DNA of 64,000 nucleotides from Rummeliibacillus sp963792445 (GCA_963792445.1 CAWBWO010000016.1:310001-374000), one strand, 5' to 3'. Positions 26,351 to 37,300 are shown, counted from the first letter of the stretch. A program made the numbers and translations. The notes: generated by a model not told the origin, from the sequence alone.

Positions 26351-26380
26351 TTGACTGAACGCTCATTCATATTTTACAAT
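26351..26380 (+). promoter_or_regulatory. Promoter of the fadF-like gene with embedded TetR operator
   Basis: TTGACT (26351-26356) and TACAAT (26375-26380) are 18 bp apart. The spacer contains TGAACGCTCATTCA (26356-26369), an inverted repeat of the FadR/TetR type, with a close match at 28715-28728. A repressor bound here would block RNA polymerase. Confidence 0.65.
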
Positions 26381-26398
26381 ATATAAAGCAACCAATTT

Positions 26399-26412
26399 TG
26401 AAAACGTTTTAT
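26399..26412 (+). promoter_or_regulatory. Possible CcpA (cre) site
   Basis: TGAAAACGTTTTAT matches 12 of 14 positions of the cre consensus TGWNANCGNTNWCA and lies in the leader of the fadF-like gene, 48 bp before its start. Catabolite repression of fatty-acid genes would make sense, but this is a sequence match only. Confidence 0.4.
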
Positions 26413-26459
26413 AATTGTCAAAAGTATGTTTGACCAGTCGCAGCAAAGGGGGAAGAAGA

Positions 26460-28610
26460 ATGAATCCGCTATTATATATCAACTGGATTTTATTTTTAGC
26501 TGTAGTCGCTTATGGTTTAGCACTATTTACGTACCTAATCAAAACTCGCTATCAATTCATCAAAATGGGGAAAAAGGTTGAATTTGATAACGACGTAAAA
26601 GCGAGATTAAACAAAATTTGGGTGTATGTTTTTGGGCAAAAGAAATTATTAAAGGATAAAAAGAGCGGTGCGATCCATGTGATGTTCTTCTATGGATTCA
26701 TTTTAGTACAATTTGGTGCCATCGATTTTATCTGGAAAGGGCTAAATCCAGGGTCACATTTACCTTTTGGACCGGTATATCCATACTTTACATTCTTCCA
26801 AGAAATTGTGACACTTGTTATTTTAGTTGCAGTTGTTTGGGCGTTTTATCGACGGTATGTTGAAAAGCTTGTCCGATTAAAACGTGGTCTTAAATCAGGG
26901 CTTGTTTTAATCTTTATCGGAGGCTTAATGGTTTCCGTGCTTGTAGGAAATGGTATGGGCATGATTTGGCATGGTGAAGGGGCTACTTGGTCAGAACCAG
27001 TCGCATCTGCAATCGCCACAATATTTGGATTCCTACCACCTGTTGCGGCAATCACTGTGTTCTTTATCATGTGGTGGATCCATCTAGTCATCTTGTTAAC
27101 ATTCTTAGTATATGTACCACAATCTAAGCACGCACATTTAATCGCTGGACCTGCAAATGTGTACTTTAACCGTTTAACACCAGTTGGTAAATTAACACCA
27201 ATTGATTTTGAAGCATTAGAAAGTGAAAACGAAGAAGATGCAAGTGAAGAGATGCCTTCATTTGGGGTTGGGAAAATAGAAGATTTTACTCAACTACAAT
27301 TGATCGACCTTTATTCATGTGTGGAATGTGGTCGCTGTACCAATATGTGTCCTGCAAGTGGGACAGGCAAAATGCTGTCACCAATGGATCTAATCACAAA
27401 ACTTCGTGATCATTTAACATTTACAGGTGCTGTACAAACACATCAACAACCATGGGTACCGAAAATGATGTTCAAGAACACACAAGGAAATCAGCTTGCC
27501 ATTGCTGCAGGTGCAGAGGCTGCAACAATCGAGGATATTTACAGTCCATCACTAATCGGAGATGTTATCACAGAAGAAGAAATTTGGGCTTGTACTACTT
27601 GCCGTAACTGTGAAGACCAATGTCCTGTTATGAATGAACACGTAGATAAAATTATCGACCTTCGCCGTTACTTAACAATGACAGAAGGACGCGTGAACCC
27701 TGATGCTCAACGCGCGATGACAAATATCGAACGTCAAGGAAATCCATGGGGGATCAATCGTAAAGAAAAAGAAAACTGGAGAGATGCACGCCCTGATGTG
27801 CATATTCCAACAGTGAAGGAAGCTTCAAAAGCAGGAGAAGAAATTGAATACCTATTCTGGGTAGGTTCAATGGGATCATTTGATAACCGCTCACAAAAAA
27901 TTGCACTAGCATTTGCTCATCTGATGAACGAAGCAGGCGTAAAGTTTGCGATTCTAGGAAATAAAGAAAAGAACTCTGGTGATACACCACGACGTTTAGG
28001 AAATGAGTTTTTATTCCAAGAACTTGCTGAAGCGAATATCAAAGAGTTTGAAAAAGCGGGTGTTACAAAAATCGTCACAATCGATCCGCATGCATACAAT
28101 ATATTTAAGAATGAATATAGTGATTTTGGATGGAGTGGAGAAGTATATCACCATACAGAATTATTGTTTGAACTTGTACAACAAGGGCGCCTTAAGCCAC
28201 AATTTGAAGTCAATGAAACCATTACGTTCCATGATTCTTGTTACTTAGGACGATACAACAATGTATATGATGCGCCACGCGAAATTTTAAAATCGATTCC
28301 AGGTGTTAGACTTGTGGAAATGGAGCGAAATCGCGAAACTGCTATGTGCTGTGGTGCAGGTGGTGGATTAATGTGGATGGAAGAACATGTAGGAAATCGT
28401 ATTAATGTTGCGCGAACAGAACAAGCGTTATCAGTTAGCCCTACAATCATTTCTTCTGGTTGTCCATATTGTTTAACGATGTTATCCGATGGAACAAAAG
28501 CAAAAGAAGTAGAAGATCAAGTAGGCACATATGATATTGCAGAACTACTAGAAAAATCTATCTACGGTGATGTTCAAATCCAACAAGAGTCTGTAGAAGA
28601 AACAGTGTAA
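26460..28610 (+). CDS. Membrane iron-sulfur oxidoreductase, FadF/YwjF type
   Basis: The 716-residue protein has an N-terminal membrane part with about six helices (NarI-like, residues 1-220), two [4Fe-4S] binding motifs (CVECGRCTNMCP and CTTCRNCEDQCP), and a C-terminal HdrD-like region with two Cys-rich CCG modules (FHDSCYLGRYN...MCCGAGGGLMW). Homologues such as B. subtilis YwjF pass electrons from acyl-CoA dehydrogenases via electron-transfer flavoprotein to menaquinone. The ATG at 26460 has AAAGGGGGA upstream. Its promoter carries a TetR-type operator. It heads the acyl-CoA gene block. Confidence 0.88.
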   Translation: MNPLLYINWILFLAVVAYGLALFTYLIKTRYQFIKMGKKVEFDNDVKARLNKIWVYVFGQKKLLKDKKSGAIHVMFFYGFILVQFGAIDFIWKGLNPGSHLPFGPVYPYFTFFQEIVTLVILVAVVWAFYRRYVEKLVRLKRGLKSGLVLIFIGGLMVSVLVGNGMGMIWHGEGATWSEPVASAIATIFGFLPPVAAITVFFIMWWIHLVILLTFLVYVPQSKHAHLIAGPANVYFNRLTPVGKLTPIDFEALESENEEDASEEMPSFGVGKIEDFTQLQLIDLYSCVECGRCTNMCPASGTGKMLSPMDLITKLRDHLTFTGAVQTHQQPWVPKMMFKNTQGNQLAIAAGAEAATIEDIYSPSLIGDVITEEEIWACTTCRNCEDQCPVMNEHVDKIIDLRRYLTMTEGRVNPDAQRAMTNIERQGNPWGINRKEKENWRDARPDVHIPTVKEASKAGEEIEYLFWVGSMGSFDNRSQKIALAFAHLMNEAGVKFAILGNKEKNSGDTPRRLGNEFLFQELAEANIKEFEKAGVTKIVTIDPHAYNIFKNEYSDFGWSGEVYHHTELLFELVQQGRLKPQFEVNETITFHDSCYLGRYNNVYDAPREILKSIPGVRLVEMERNRETAMCCGAGGGLMWMEEHVGNRINVARTEQALSVSPTIISSGCPYCLTMLSDGTKAKEVEDQVGTYDIAELLEKSIYGDVQIQQESVEETV

Positions 28611-28674
28611 AAAACAGAAAAAAATAAATATTGCATAAAATATGAAAATTTCATACAATTATTACAAGTAAGGG

Positions 28675-28701
28675 AAAAGAGAGGAATATCCTCTCTTTTT
28701 T
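28675..28701 (+). terminator. Terminator of the fadF-like gene
   Basis: AAAAGAGAGGA (28675-28685) pairs with TCCTCTCTTTT (28689-28699) around a 3-nt loop, then T residues. Confidence 0.85.
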
Positions 28702-28714
28702 CCAGAAATAAAAT

Positions 28715-28728
28715 TGAGCGAGCGTTCA
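28715..28728 (+). promoter_or_regulatory. TetR/FadR-type operator before the thiolase gene
   Basis: TGAGCGAGCGTTCA is an inverted repeat (arms TGAGCG/CGTTCA) of the same type as the one at 26356-26369. It lies 100 bp before the thiolase start. Confidence 0.6.
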
Positions 28729-28815
28729 GTCAATGCGAAAAGTAAAAAGTGAAAGTTCGTCTTGTTCATTCATTCTTTGTAAGCGTAACCAATGACAATA
28801 AAAGGGGTGTCCAAC

Positions 28816-30018
28816 TTGCAAAAAGCGGTAATTATTGATGGAGCACGAACAGCCTTCGGGAAATTTGGCGGTAATCTTAGTCATTTAACAGCTAGTGACT
28901 TAGGCAGTGTGGCAATAAAAGAAGCATTAAAACGTTCCAATATTGGAACAGAGCAAGTAGATGAAGTCATCATGGGAACAGTATTACAAGCAGGGCAAGG
29001 TCAGATTCCATCGCGTCAAGCAGCTACAAAAGCAGGAATTCCATGGAGTGTCAAAACAGAAACAATCAATAAAGTTTGTGCTTCCGGTATGCGTAGTGTA
29101 ACACTTGCAGACCAGTTGATCAGATTAGGTGAGGAACAAGTTATTGTAGCGGGTGGAATGGAATCGATGTCGAATGCGCCGTATTATTTACCAAAAGGTC
29201 GATTTGGTTTGCGAATGGGAGACGCAAAGCTAGTTGATGGAATGGTATATGACGGACTTTCCTGTGCTTTTCACGAGCAAAATGTACATATGGGGACATA
29301 TGGAGATGAAACAGCAACAAAATTTGAAATTAAAAGAGATACACAAGATGAATGGGCACTACGAAGTCATCAAAAAGCAGTAGAGGCCATTGAAAAAGGA
29401 AAATTCGCAGAAGAAATCGTTGCTGTGACAATCCCACAAAGAAAAGGTGACCCAGTTGTAATTGAAACGGATGAAGCACCACGAAAAGACACATCTCTTG
29501 AAGTATTAGGAAAATTGAAATCAGCATTCACTGCAAATGGCACAATAACTGCTGGCAATGCACCTGGGGTAAACGATGGTGCATGTGCCCTTGTTGTAAC
29601 AAGTGAACAATATGCAACAGAACAAAAGCTATCACCACTTGCATACATTGTTGGCCATGCGGAAGTAGGAGTTGAACCAAATGATTTTCCACAAACTCCA
29701 GGACTAGTCATCAATAAAATTTTAGAAAAGACAGGGAAGTCATTAGAGGATATTGACTTATTTGAAATCAATGAAGCATTTGCGGTTGTTGCCCTTGCAA
29801 GCAGTCAAATTGCAGGACTTGATTTAGAAAAAGTAAATGTTAATGGTGGAGCTGTTGCCTTAGGTCATCCGATTGGTGCGTCAGGAGCTAGAATTATTTT
29901 AACTCTTGCGTATGAACTTCGTCGTCGCGGTGGTGGTCTTGGGATTGCAGCAATCTGCTCAGGTGGCGGTCAAGGGGATGCCATTATGATTGAAGTACCA
30001 ACACAAGGGGGACTGTAA
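28816..30018 (+). CDS. Acetyl-CoA acetyltransferase (thiolase)
   Basis: Biosynthetic-type thiolase, 400 residues, interconverting two acetyl-CoA and acetoacetyl-CoA. The acylated cysteine is in NKVCASGMRSVTLAD, the His in FEINEAFAVVALASS and GHPIGASGARI region, and the second Cys in AAICSGGGQGDAIMIE. The TTG start at 28816 is preferred to an upstream ATG at 28792 because AAAGGGGTG lies seven bases before it. A TetR-type operator lies upstream. hbd begins two bases after its stop, so the pair is an operon. Confidence 0.93.
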   Translation: MQKAVIIDGARTAFGKFGGNLSHLTASDLGSVAIKEALKRSNIGTEQVDEVIMGTVLQAGQGQIPSRQAATKAGIPWSVKTETINKVCASGMRSVTLADQLIRLGEEQVIVAGGMESMSNAPYYLPKGRFGLRMGDAKLVDGMVYDGLSCAFHEQNVHMGTYGDETATKFEIKRDTQDEWALRSHQKAVEAIEKGKFAEEIVAVTIPQRKGDPVVIETDEAPRKDTSLEVLGKLKSAFTANGTITAGNAPGVNDGACALVVTSEQYATEQKLSPLAYIVGHAEVGVEPNDFPQTPGLVINKILEKTGKSLEDIDLFEINEAFAVVALASSQIAGLDLEKVNVNGGAVALGHPIGASGARIILTLAYELRRRGGGLGIAAICSGGGQGDAIMIEVPTQGGL

Positions 30019-30019
30019 T

Positions 30020-30872
30020 TTGGCTATTCAAAAAGTGATGGTAATCGGCGCAGGTCAAATGGGTTCAGGCATTGCCCAAGTTTGTGCGCAAGCAGGCTTA
30101 GAAGTATTGCTTAATGATATAAATGAAGAATCATTTGCAAAAGGTATTCAAACAATCACGAAAAACCTTTCAAGAAATGTTGAAAAAGGCCGTATGACAG
30201 AAGCTGAAAAAGATGCTGTACTTCAACGACTAACAAAATCCTTATCCCTTACAGATGCAGCAGATGTGGATCTAGTCATTGAGGCAGCAGTGGAGAATAT
30301 GGAAATCAAGCAATCTATTTTTAGACAACTAGATGAAATAACACCACAAAACACCATTTTAGCTTCAAACACATCATCCTTACCAATCACTGAAATTGCT
30401 GCAGTAACAAAACGAGCAGAACAAGTAATTGGCATGCATTTTATGAATCCTGTGCCAGTAATGAAGCTTGTTGAAATCATTCGAGGCCTAGCAACTTCAG
30501 ATGAAGTGTACAACACAATAGAAGAATTAACAAAAAAACTTGAAAAAGTGCCAGTAGAAGTAAATGACTTTCCTGGGTTCGTTTCAAATCGCGTACTCAT
30601 GCCGATGATCAACGAAGCCATCTACACACTGTATGAAGGGGTAGCAACAAAAGAAGCCATTGATGAAGTGATGAAACTTGGCATGAACCACCCAATGGGC
30701 CCACTAACTTTAGCAGATTTCATCGGACTTGATACATGTCTCTACATCATGGAAACATTGCATGAAGGATTTGGCGATAGCAAATACCGCCCATGCCCGT
30801 TACTTACGAAAATACGTCAAAGCAGGCTGGCTTGGGAAGAAAACAGGAAGAGGATTTTATGTGTATGAATAA
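30020..30872 (+). CDS. hbd: 3-hydroxybutyryl-CoA dehydrogenase (frame change near the 3' end)
   Basis: NAD(P)-dependent oxidation of 3-hydroxybutyryl-CoA. The Rossmann motif VIGAGQMGSGIAQVCAQAG opens the protein; LASNTSSLPITEIAAVTKR, GMHFMNPVPVMKLVEIIRG and FPGFVSNRVLMPMINEA follow. The TTG start has AAGGGGG upstream. The observed frame ends wrongly after YRPCPLL; one extra A at about 30806 is responsible, since the next frame gives RKYVKAGWLGKKTGRGFYVYE, the canonical end, with the stop at 30870-30872. The product would be 283 residues, the normal size. Confidence 0.9.
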
Positions 30873-30875
30873 AAG

Positions 30876-30948
30876 TGGAGCGGCTCGAATAGAGGAAGAT
30901 AACCTAAAGCCACAAACTAATGGTAGAGGCTAACTGACTCTAGGAAAT
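30876..30948. repeat. Intergenic repeat family B (copy 3, degenerate)
   Basis: Begins a few bases after the hbd stop with AAGTGGAGCGGCTCG and keeps GAGGAAGATAACCTAA and GGCTAACTGACTC, but the inner hairpins are decayed. Confidence 0.65.
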
Positions 30949-30955
30949 GAAAAAT

Positions 30956-31172
30956 ACTTTTAATAAATTTTTAACTGGAAATCTATTAGATAGATATTAG
31001 TACTTCAAAAATTATTGAATTGGTATTAGCGAAGACTCCCGCGGGAAAAGCAAGACAGGTGAGACCCCGCAGGAGCAAAGCGACGAGGAGCTCACCGCTG
31101 CCCGCAGGAAAGCGAAGCTAATACCAATTCAAACTAAAACACAATTAGTATTAAATAATTTCTGATGCTTTC
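30956..31172. repeat. Intergenic repeat family A (copy 3, full length)
   Basis: The best-preserved copy: hairpin arms GAATTGGTATTAGC and GCTAATACCAATTC are perfectly complementary but differ in sequence from copy 2. Between them are CGAAGACTCCCGCGGG, CAAGACAGGTGAGACCCCGC and CCCGCAGGAAAGCG. Outer parts TTTTTAACTGG...ATTAGTACTTC and AATTAGTATTAAATAATTTC match the family. Confidence 0.88.
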
Positions 31173-31288
31173 TAAGAGAGTTGGTTTCACTTCATACCAG
31201 AGCAAATTTATACAATATAAATTAGCAATTTAATTACAACCATAAACAAAGGATGAAATTGAATACTCAAAGACAAAGGGGAGATTCA

Positions 31289-32421
31289 ATGGATTTTCAG
31301 TTCAACGAAGAACAAATGATGATGCGCAATATGGTTCGTGATTTTGCAAAGGATGTCATTGCACCACAAGTCAGTCAAATGGAAAATGGGGATTTTCCAC
31401 GAGATGTTCTGGCGAAGATGGGAGAGCTAGGACTTATGGGAATAACAGCACCAGCAAAATATGGCGGTTCTGAAATGGATTTTACATCCTACATTATCGC
31501 AATCAACGAATTATCTAAAGTAAGCGCAGTCATCGGGGTGATTTTGTCTGTGCATACATCGGTCGGAACAAATCCTATTCTCTATTTTGGCGATGAAGAG
31601 CAAAAACAAGCGCTATGTTCCAAAGCTTGCCACAGGAGAATACTTAGGTGCATTTTGCCTAACAGAACCATCATCGGGGTCGGATGCGGGTTCATTAAAA
31701 ACAAGAGCAGTAAAAAAAGGGGATTTCTTTGAGTTAAATGGTTCGAAGGTTTTTATCACGAATGGAGGAGAGGCAGATGTTTATATCGTCTTTGCCTCTA
31801 CCGATCCATCTAGAGGAGCTAGAGGAATATCAGCATTTATCGTTGAAAAAGGAACACCAGGTTTAATTATTGGGAAAGACGAAAAGAAAATGGGGCTACA
31901 TGGTTCGAGAACGGTACAACTTACGTTCGATCAAATGAAAGTCCCAGCCCAAAATTTGCTTGGGAAAATTGGAGACGGTTTCAAGATTGCAATGGCGAAT
32001 TTAGACATCGGACGTATCGGCATTGCTGCGCAAAGCTTAGGGGATTGCAGAAGCAGCATTAGAAGCGGCAACCAAATATGCATCTGAGCGAAATCAGTTT
32101 GGAAAACCAATTGCAGCAAATCAAGGCATTTCATTTAAGCTAGCTGATATGGCAACTTCTATTGAAGCAGCAAGATTACTAGTTTACAGAGCTGCAAATT
32201 TACGCTCACTTGGGAAACCATGCCGAAAAGAAGCATCAATGGCAAAGCTATTCGCTTCGAAAACAGCTGTTGAAGTCACAACAGAAGCAATTCAAGTATT
32301 TGGTGGATACGGGTATACAGAAGATTATCCTGTAGAACGATTTTTCCGAGATGCAAAAGTAACCGAAATCTATGAAGGAACAAGTGAAATTCAGAGAATG
32401 GTAATATCAAGATGCTTATAA
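31289..32421 (+). CDS. Acyl-CoA dehydrogenase, short-chain type (two frame changes)
   Basis: FAD-dependent acyl-CoA dehydrogenase, probably butyryl- or branched short-chain-CoA specific. The pieces are MDFQFNEEQMMMRNMVRDFA to about 31610, then RYVPKLATGEYLGAFCLTEPSSGSDAGS to about 32042, then IAEAALEAATKYASERNQFG to ...YEGTSEIQRMVISRCL. One extra G near 31610 and one extra G in the GGGG run at 32040-32043 explain the breaks. The catalytic Glu is expected in IYEGTSEIQ. AAAGGGGAG precedes the ATG at 31289. The next gene is a second acyl-CoA dehydrogenase. Confidence 0.88.
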
Positions 32422-32493
32422 AAAATAAAGGGGTTTTTATAGATTAAGGCATTACAAAAATAGCCTAAATATAAAACAAAGGGGATATAAGGG

Positions 32494-33630
32494 ATGAACT
32501 TTACACTATCTGAAGAACATGAAATGATTCGCAAAATGGTTAGGGACTTTGCAGAAAATGAAGTAGCACCTTCTGCTGCAGAACGTGATGAGAACGAAAC
32601 ATTCGATCGTGCGATTTTTGACCAAATGGCTGAATTAGGACTGACAGGGATTCCTTGGCCTGAAGAGTACGGTGGAATCGGCTCTGATTATTTAGCTTAT
32701 GTTATCGCTGTGGAAGAGTTATCACGTGTATGTGCCTCAACAGCTGTAACACTATCAGCACATACTTCACTTGCTGGATGGCCAGTTTACAAATTTGGTA
32801 CGGAAGAGCAAAAACAAAAATACTTACGACCAATGGCTGAAGGGAAGAAAATCGGTGCTTATGGTTTAACAGAGCCAGGCTCAGGTTCGGATGCTGGTGG
32901 TATGAGAACAACTGCAAAACTTGATGGGGACCATTATATTATCAATGGTTCTAAAATTTTTATTACAAACGGTGGCGTTGCAGATATTTATGTAGTTTTT
33001 GCTGTAACTGATCCAGAGGCTAAAAACAGCACTTCTGCATTTATCGTTGAATCTGGATTCGAAGGCTTTTCTGTAGGGAAAAAAGAAAAGAAAATGGGCA
33101 TTCGTTCTTCACCTACAACAGAAATCATCTTTGATAACTGCCGTGTACCGAAAGAAAATTTACTAGGTGCAGAAGGTGAAGGCTTTAAAATTGCGATGAA
33201 AACGTTAGATGGCGGTCGAAATGGTATTGCAGCTCAAGCTGTCGGCATCGCACAAGGCGCATTAGATGCAGCTGTAGCCTATTCAAAAGAACGCGTTCAA
33301 TTCGGGAAACCAATTTCTGCTAACCAAGGAATATCGTTTAAATTAGCGGATATGGCAACTGCAACTGAAGCATCAAGATTATTAACTTACCAAGCAGCAT
33401 GGTTAGAATCTAATAATCTACCATATGGCAAGCAATCGGCAATGGCAAAACTAATGGCTGGTGATACTGCGATGAAAGTGACTACTGAAGCAGTCCAAGT
33501 ATTTGGCGGTTATGGATATACAAAAGATTATCCAGTAGAACGCTTTATGCGTGATGCGAAAATAACTCAAATTTATGAAGGTACACAAGAGATTCAACGT
33601 CTCGTAATCTCTCGTATGCTTTTAAAATAA
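32494..33630 (+). CDS. acdA: Acyl-CoA dehydrogenase AcdA
   Basis: Intact 378-residue FAD enzyme. N-terminal helical domain MNFTLSEEHEMIRKMVRDFA; the FAD signatures AYGLTEPGSGSDAGGMRT and INGSKIFITNGGVADIYVVF; C-terminal VQFGKPISANQGISFKLADM and the catalytic-Glu loop QIYEGTQEIQRLVISRML. It is the likely orthologue of B. subtilis AcdA, which lies beside ywjF and rpoE there. The TetR gene starts three bases after its stop, so they are co-transcribed. Substrate is inferred as short or branched acyl-CoA from the neighbourhood. Confidence 0.92.
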   Translation: MNFTLSEEHEMIRKMVRDFAENEVAPSAAERDENETFDRAIFDQMAELGLTGIPWPEEYGGIGSDYLAYVIAVEELSRVCASTAVTLSAHTSLAGWPVYKFGTEEQKQKYLRPMAEGKKIGAYGLTEPGSGSDAGGMRTTAKLDGDHYIINGSKIFITNGGVADIYVVFAVTDPEAKNSTSAFIVESGFEGFSVGKKEKKMGIRSSPTTEIIFDNCRVPKENLLGAEGEGFKIAMKTLDGGRNGIAAQAVGIAQGALDAAVAYSKERVQFGKPISANQGISFKLADMATATEASRLLTYQAAWLESNNLPYGKQSAMAKLMAGDTAMKVTTEAVQVFGGYGYTKDYPVERFMRDAKITQIYEGTQEIQRLVISRMLLK

Positions 33631-33633
33631 TAT

Positions 33634-34260
33634 ATGGCAAAAGAACAAAAAAGACAGGTTCTATCATCTATTAAGGATGAAAGTTTAATAGAAAAAAGAC
33701 GAACGGAATTGATTCACGCTGCAGTTCGTCTTTTTAAAGAAAAAGGCTTTCATCGTACAACGACAAGGGAAATCGCCAAAACAGCAGGCTTCAGTATAGG
33801 CACACTTTACGAGTATATTCGTACGAAAGAAGATATACTCTATCTCGTTTGTGACAATATTTATCTTGAAGTGCGAAAGAGATTAGAACTCGGGAATCAA
33901 CATGATGGCACAATTGATGGTTTGATTAAAGCAATTCATCAATATTATTATCTTGTAGATGATATGCAAGATGAGATGCTCGTTATGTACCAAGAGTCAA
34001 AATCATTGCCAAAAGATGCACTGGAATATGTATTGACGAAAGAAATTGAGATGGTAGGTCTTTTTGAAAACTTACTCTTAGAATGCTTGAAATCAGGAGA
34101 AATACAATTACCGAAAAAAGAAATAAAACTACTTGCACATCAAATTGTCTTATCTGGTCAGGCATGGGCTTTCCGTAGATGGGCATGGCGTAAGGAATTT
34201 AAAATAGAAGATTATATTAAAATGCAAACAAAAATATTATTAAATGGGATTTATGCATAG
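33634..34260 (+). CDS. TetR/AcrR-family regulator (FadR-like)
   Basis: The 208-residue protein has an N-terminal TetR helix-turn-helix: RRTELIHAAVRLFKEKGFHRTTTREIAKTAGFSIGTLYEYIRTKEDIL (residues about 22-70). The C-terminal part is an all-helical ligand domain, presumably for acyl-CoA. It follows acdA closely. The two TGANCG...CGTTCA-like palindromes before the fadF-like and thiolase genes are the obvious candidate operators. No good ribosome binding site precedes the ATG, so translation may be coupled to acdA. Confidence 0.85.
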   Translation: MAKEQKRQVLSSIKDESLIEKRRTELIHAAVRLFKEKGFHRTTTREIAKTAGFSIGTLYEYIRTKEDILYLVCDNIYLEVRKRLELGNQHDGTIDGLIKAIHQYYYLVDDMQDEMLVMYQESKSLPKDALEYVLTKEIEMVGLFENLLLECLKSGEIQLPKKEIKLLAHQIVLSGQAWAFRRWAWRKEFKIEDYIKMQTKILLNGIYA

Positions 34261-34270
34261 GTTTAGCGAT

Positions 34271-34326
34271 GCAAGGTAGAAAACACAAACAGCGATGGAT
34301 TTGGGTTTTTAACCTTGCGTTTTTTA
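34271..34326 (+). terminator. Weak terminator after the TetR gene
   Basis: GCAAGGT (34271-34277) and ACCTTGC (34312-34318) can pair across a 34-nt loop, followed by GTTTTTT. The large loop lowers confidence. Confidence 0.45.
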
Positions 34327-34367
34327 TCTAATTTTAAATTTTATTTGTGTAAGGGGGAGTACTTAAA

Positions 34368-37300
34368 ATGACAAAGGTGGAAGTTTATAAACCACAACAT
34401 CATGTTCGTTTTGTTACTGCATCTAGCCTTTTTGATGGTCATGATGCATCCATTAATATTATGCGTCGTATTTTGCAATCAAGTGGTGTTGAAGTAATTC
34501 ATCTAGGACACAATCGTTCCGTAGAGGAAGTTGTAAATGCTGCAATTCAAGAAGATGCTCAAGGAATTGCAATCTCTTCTTATCAAGGCGGGCATATGGA
34601 ATATTTTAAATATATGTACGACCTTCTCAACGAAAAAGGGGCGCCACATATTGGTATTTTCGGCGGTGGTGGCGGTGTTATTTTACCGAAAGAAATAAAG
34701 GAACTGCAAGAATATGGAGTCCAAAATCTATTTTCGCCAGAAGATGGATTAGTGCTTGGATTACAAGGCATGATCAATAAAATGATTGAAAAAAGCGATT
34801 TTTCAACAGTTACCAATGATTTAGTAGATAAATTACATCAAGTGAATACAGAAAGACCTGAATTGCTTGCACAACTCATAACTGCAGTAGAAGAAGGGGA
34901 AATTTCTGAAGTAGATGATTTACTACAAGCTGCTAGAGAATTATCTAAAAAGACTCCTGTTCTAGGAATCACAGGGACAGGTGGTGCGGGAAAGAGTTCT
35001 TTAACGGATGAGCTTATTCGTAGATTTCTACACGAATTCCCAGATAAGAAGATTGCGATTGTTTCAATCGATCCTACAAAACAAAAAACAGGCGGGGCAC
35101 TACTGGGAGACCGAATTCGTATGAATGCTATATTCGATCATCGCGTGTATATGCGAAGTTTAGCTACCCGTAATTCGCATACGGAATTATCTGCTGCACT
35201 TTCTGATGTGTTGGATATTGTAAAAGTAGCTGGATTTGATTTAATTGTCGTAGAAACAAGTGGAATCGGTCAAGGGGATGCAGCAATTACAACTGTTTCT
35301 GATTTATCGATGTATGTGATGACAAGTGAGTTTGGTGCACCAACACAACTAGAGAAAATTGATATGATTGATTTTGCAGATTTAATCGTGATCAACAAAT
35401 TTGAGCGAAAAGGTTCAGAAGATGCACTACGCCAAGTCCAAAAACAATATCAACGTAGCCATGAATTATGGAATCAGGACCTTGATACAATGCCTGTTTA
35501 CGGTACAATTGCGAGTCAATTTAACGATAAAGGAACCAACTCTTTATTTGCAGCATTAATCCAAATCATTAATGCAAAATGCGGTTATGATTGGCAAACG
35601 TCTTACGAACTTTTTGTAAAAACGCAAAAGCAAAATGTCATTATACCAAATGACCGCCGCTATTATTTACGTGAAATTTCAGAAACAATAAGAGGCTATC
35701 ACAAAAAATCAGAACAACAGGTCGAGTTAGCGAGAAAGCTATTCCAGCTAGAAGGAACTCTTAAATTAGTGAAAGAAAAATCACCAGAAGATGCATTAGT
35801 GCAATCATTACATCAACTAATTGATGGTGTAACGGATCAGCTAACTACACAATCAAAACAAATTCTAGCAAACTGGGAAACGCTAAAAGAAAGCTATAGT
35901 GGGGATGAACTCGTAACGAAAGTACGTGATAAAGAAATTCGTACACTATTAACAACGACCAGTTTATCAGGTTTGAAAATTCCTAAAGTCGTACTACCTA
36001 AATTCGTCGATTATGGTGAAATTCTAAGGTGGGTCTATGCAGAAAACGTACCCGGATCATTTCCATATACTGCTGGTGTATTCCCATTCAAACGCCAAGG
36101 TGAAGATCCAAAACGCCAATTTGCTGGGGAAGGTACACCAGAGCGAACAAATCGCCGCTTCCACTATTTATCAAAAGATGATGATGCGAAACGTCTATCA
36201 ACGGCATTTGATTCAGTTACATTATATGGAGAAGATCCAGACGAGCGACCAGATATCTACGGTAAAGTCGGTGAATCAGGCGTTAGTATTTGTACATTAG
36301 AAGATATGAAGAAACTCTATGATGGTTTTGATCTATGTGCACCATCAACTTCTGTTTCCATGACCATTAACGGCCCAGCACCTATCATTTTAGCTATGTT
36401 CATGAATACAGCCATTGATCAACAAGTACAACTGCGTGAACAAGAGTTAGGTCGTACTTTAACAGTGGAGGAATTTGCAGAGACAAGAGCGAAAACTTTA
36501 AATGTAGTACGTGGTACAGTGCAAGCAGATATTTTAAAAGAAGACCAAGGTCAAAATACATGTATTTTCTCAACGGAATTTGCTCTTCGTATGATGGGGG
36601 ATATTCAACAATACTTTATTGATGAAAAAGTGCGCAATTATTATTCTGTTTCTATATCTGGGTACCATATCGCAGAAGCAGGAGCAAACCCTATTTCACA
36701 ACTTGCTTTCACATTAGCGAATGGCTTTACGTATGTAGAATATTATTTAAGTCGAGGTATGAATATTGATGACTTTGCACCGAATCTGTCATTCTTCTTC
36801 TCCAATGGACTTGATCCAGAGTATAGCGTCATCGGTCGTGTAGCTCGCCGTATCTGGGCTGTAACAATGCGTGATTTATATGGTGCCAATGAACGAAGTC
36901 AAAAACTAAAATACCATATTCAAACATCAGGAAGAAGCTTGCATGCGCAAGAAATCGACTTCAATGATATTCGCACAACGCTTGCAAGCATTGATGGCGT
37001 TACATGATAACTGCAATTCGTTGCATACTAATGCATATGACGAAGCCATTACAACACCAACAGAAGAATCCGTTCGCCGTGCAATGGCAATACAAATGAT
37101 TATTACAAAAGAACATGGTTTAACCAAAAACGAAAACCCACTACAAGGAGCATTTATTATCGAGGAATTAACGAAACTTGTAGAAGAAGCAGTACTTGCA
37201 GAATTTGATCGTATAAATGACCGCGGTGGCGTACTAGGTGCTATGGAAACCCAATACCAACGAGGGAAAATCCAAGAAGAATCCATGTATTACGAACACC

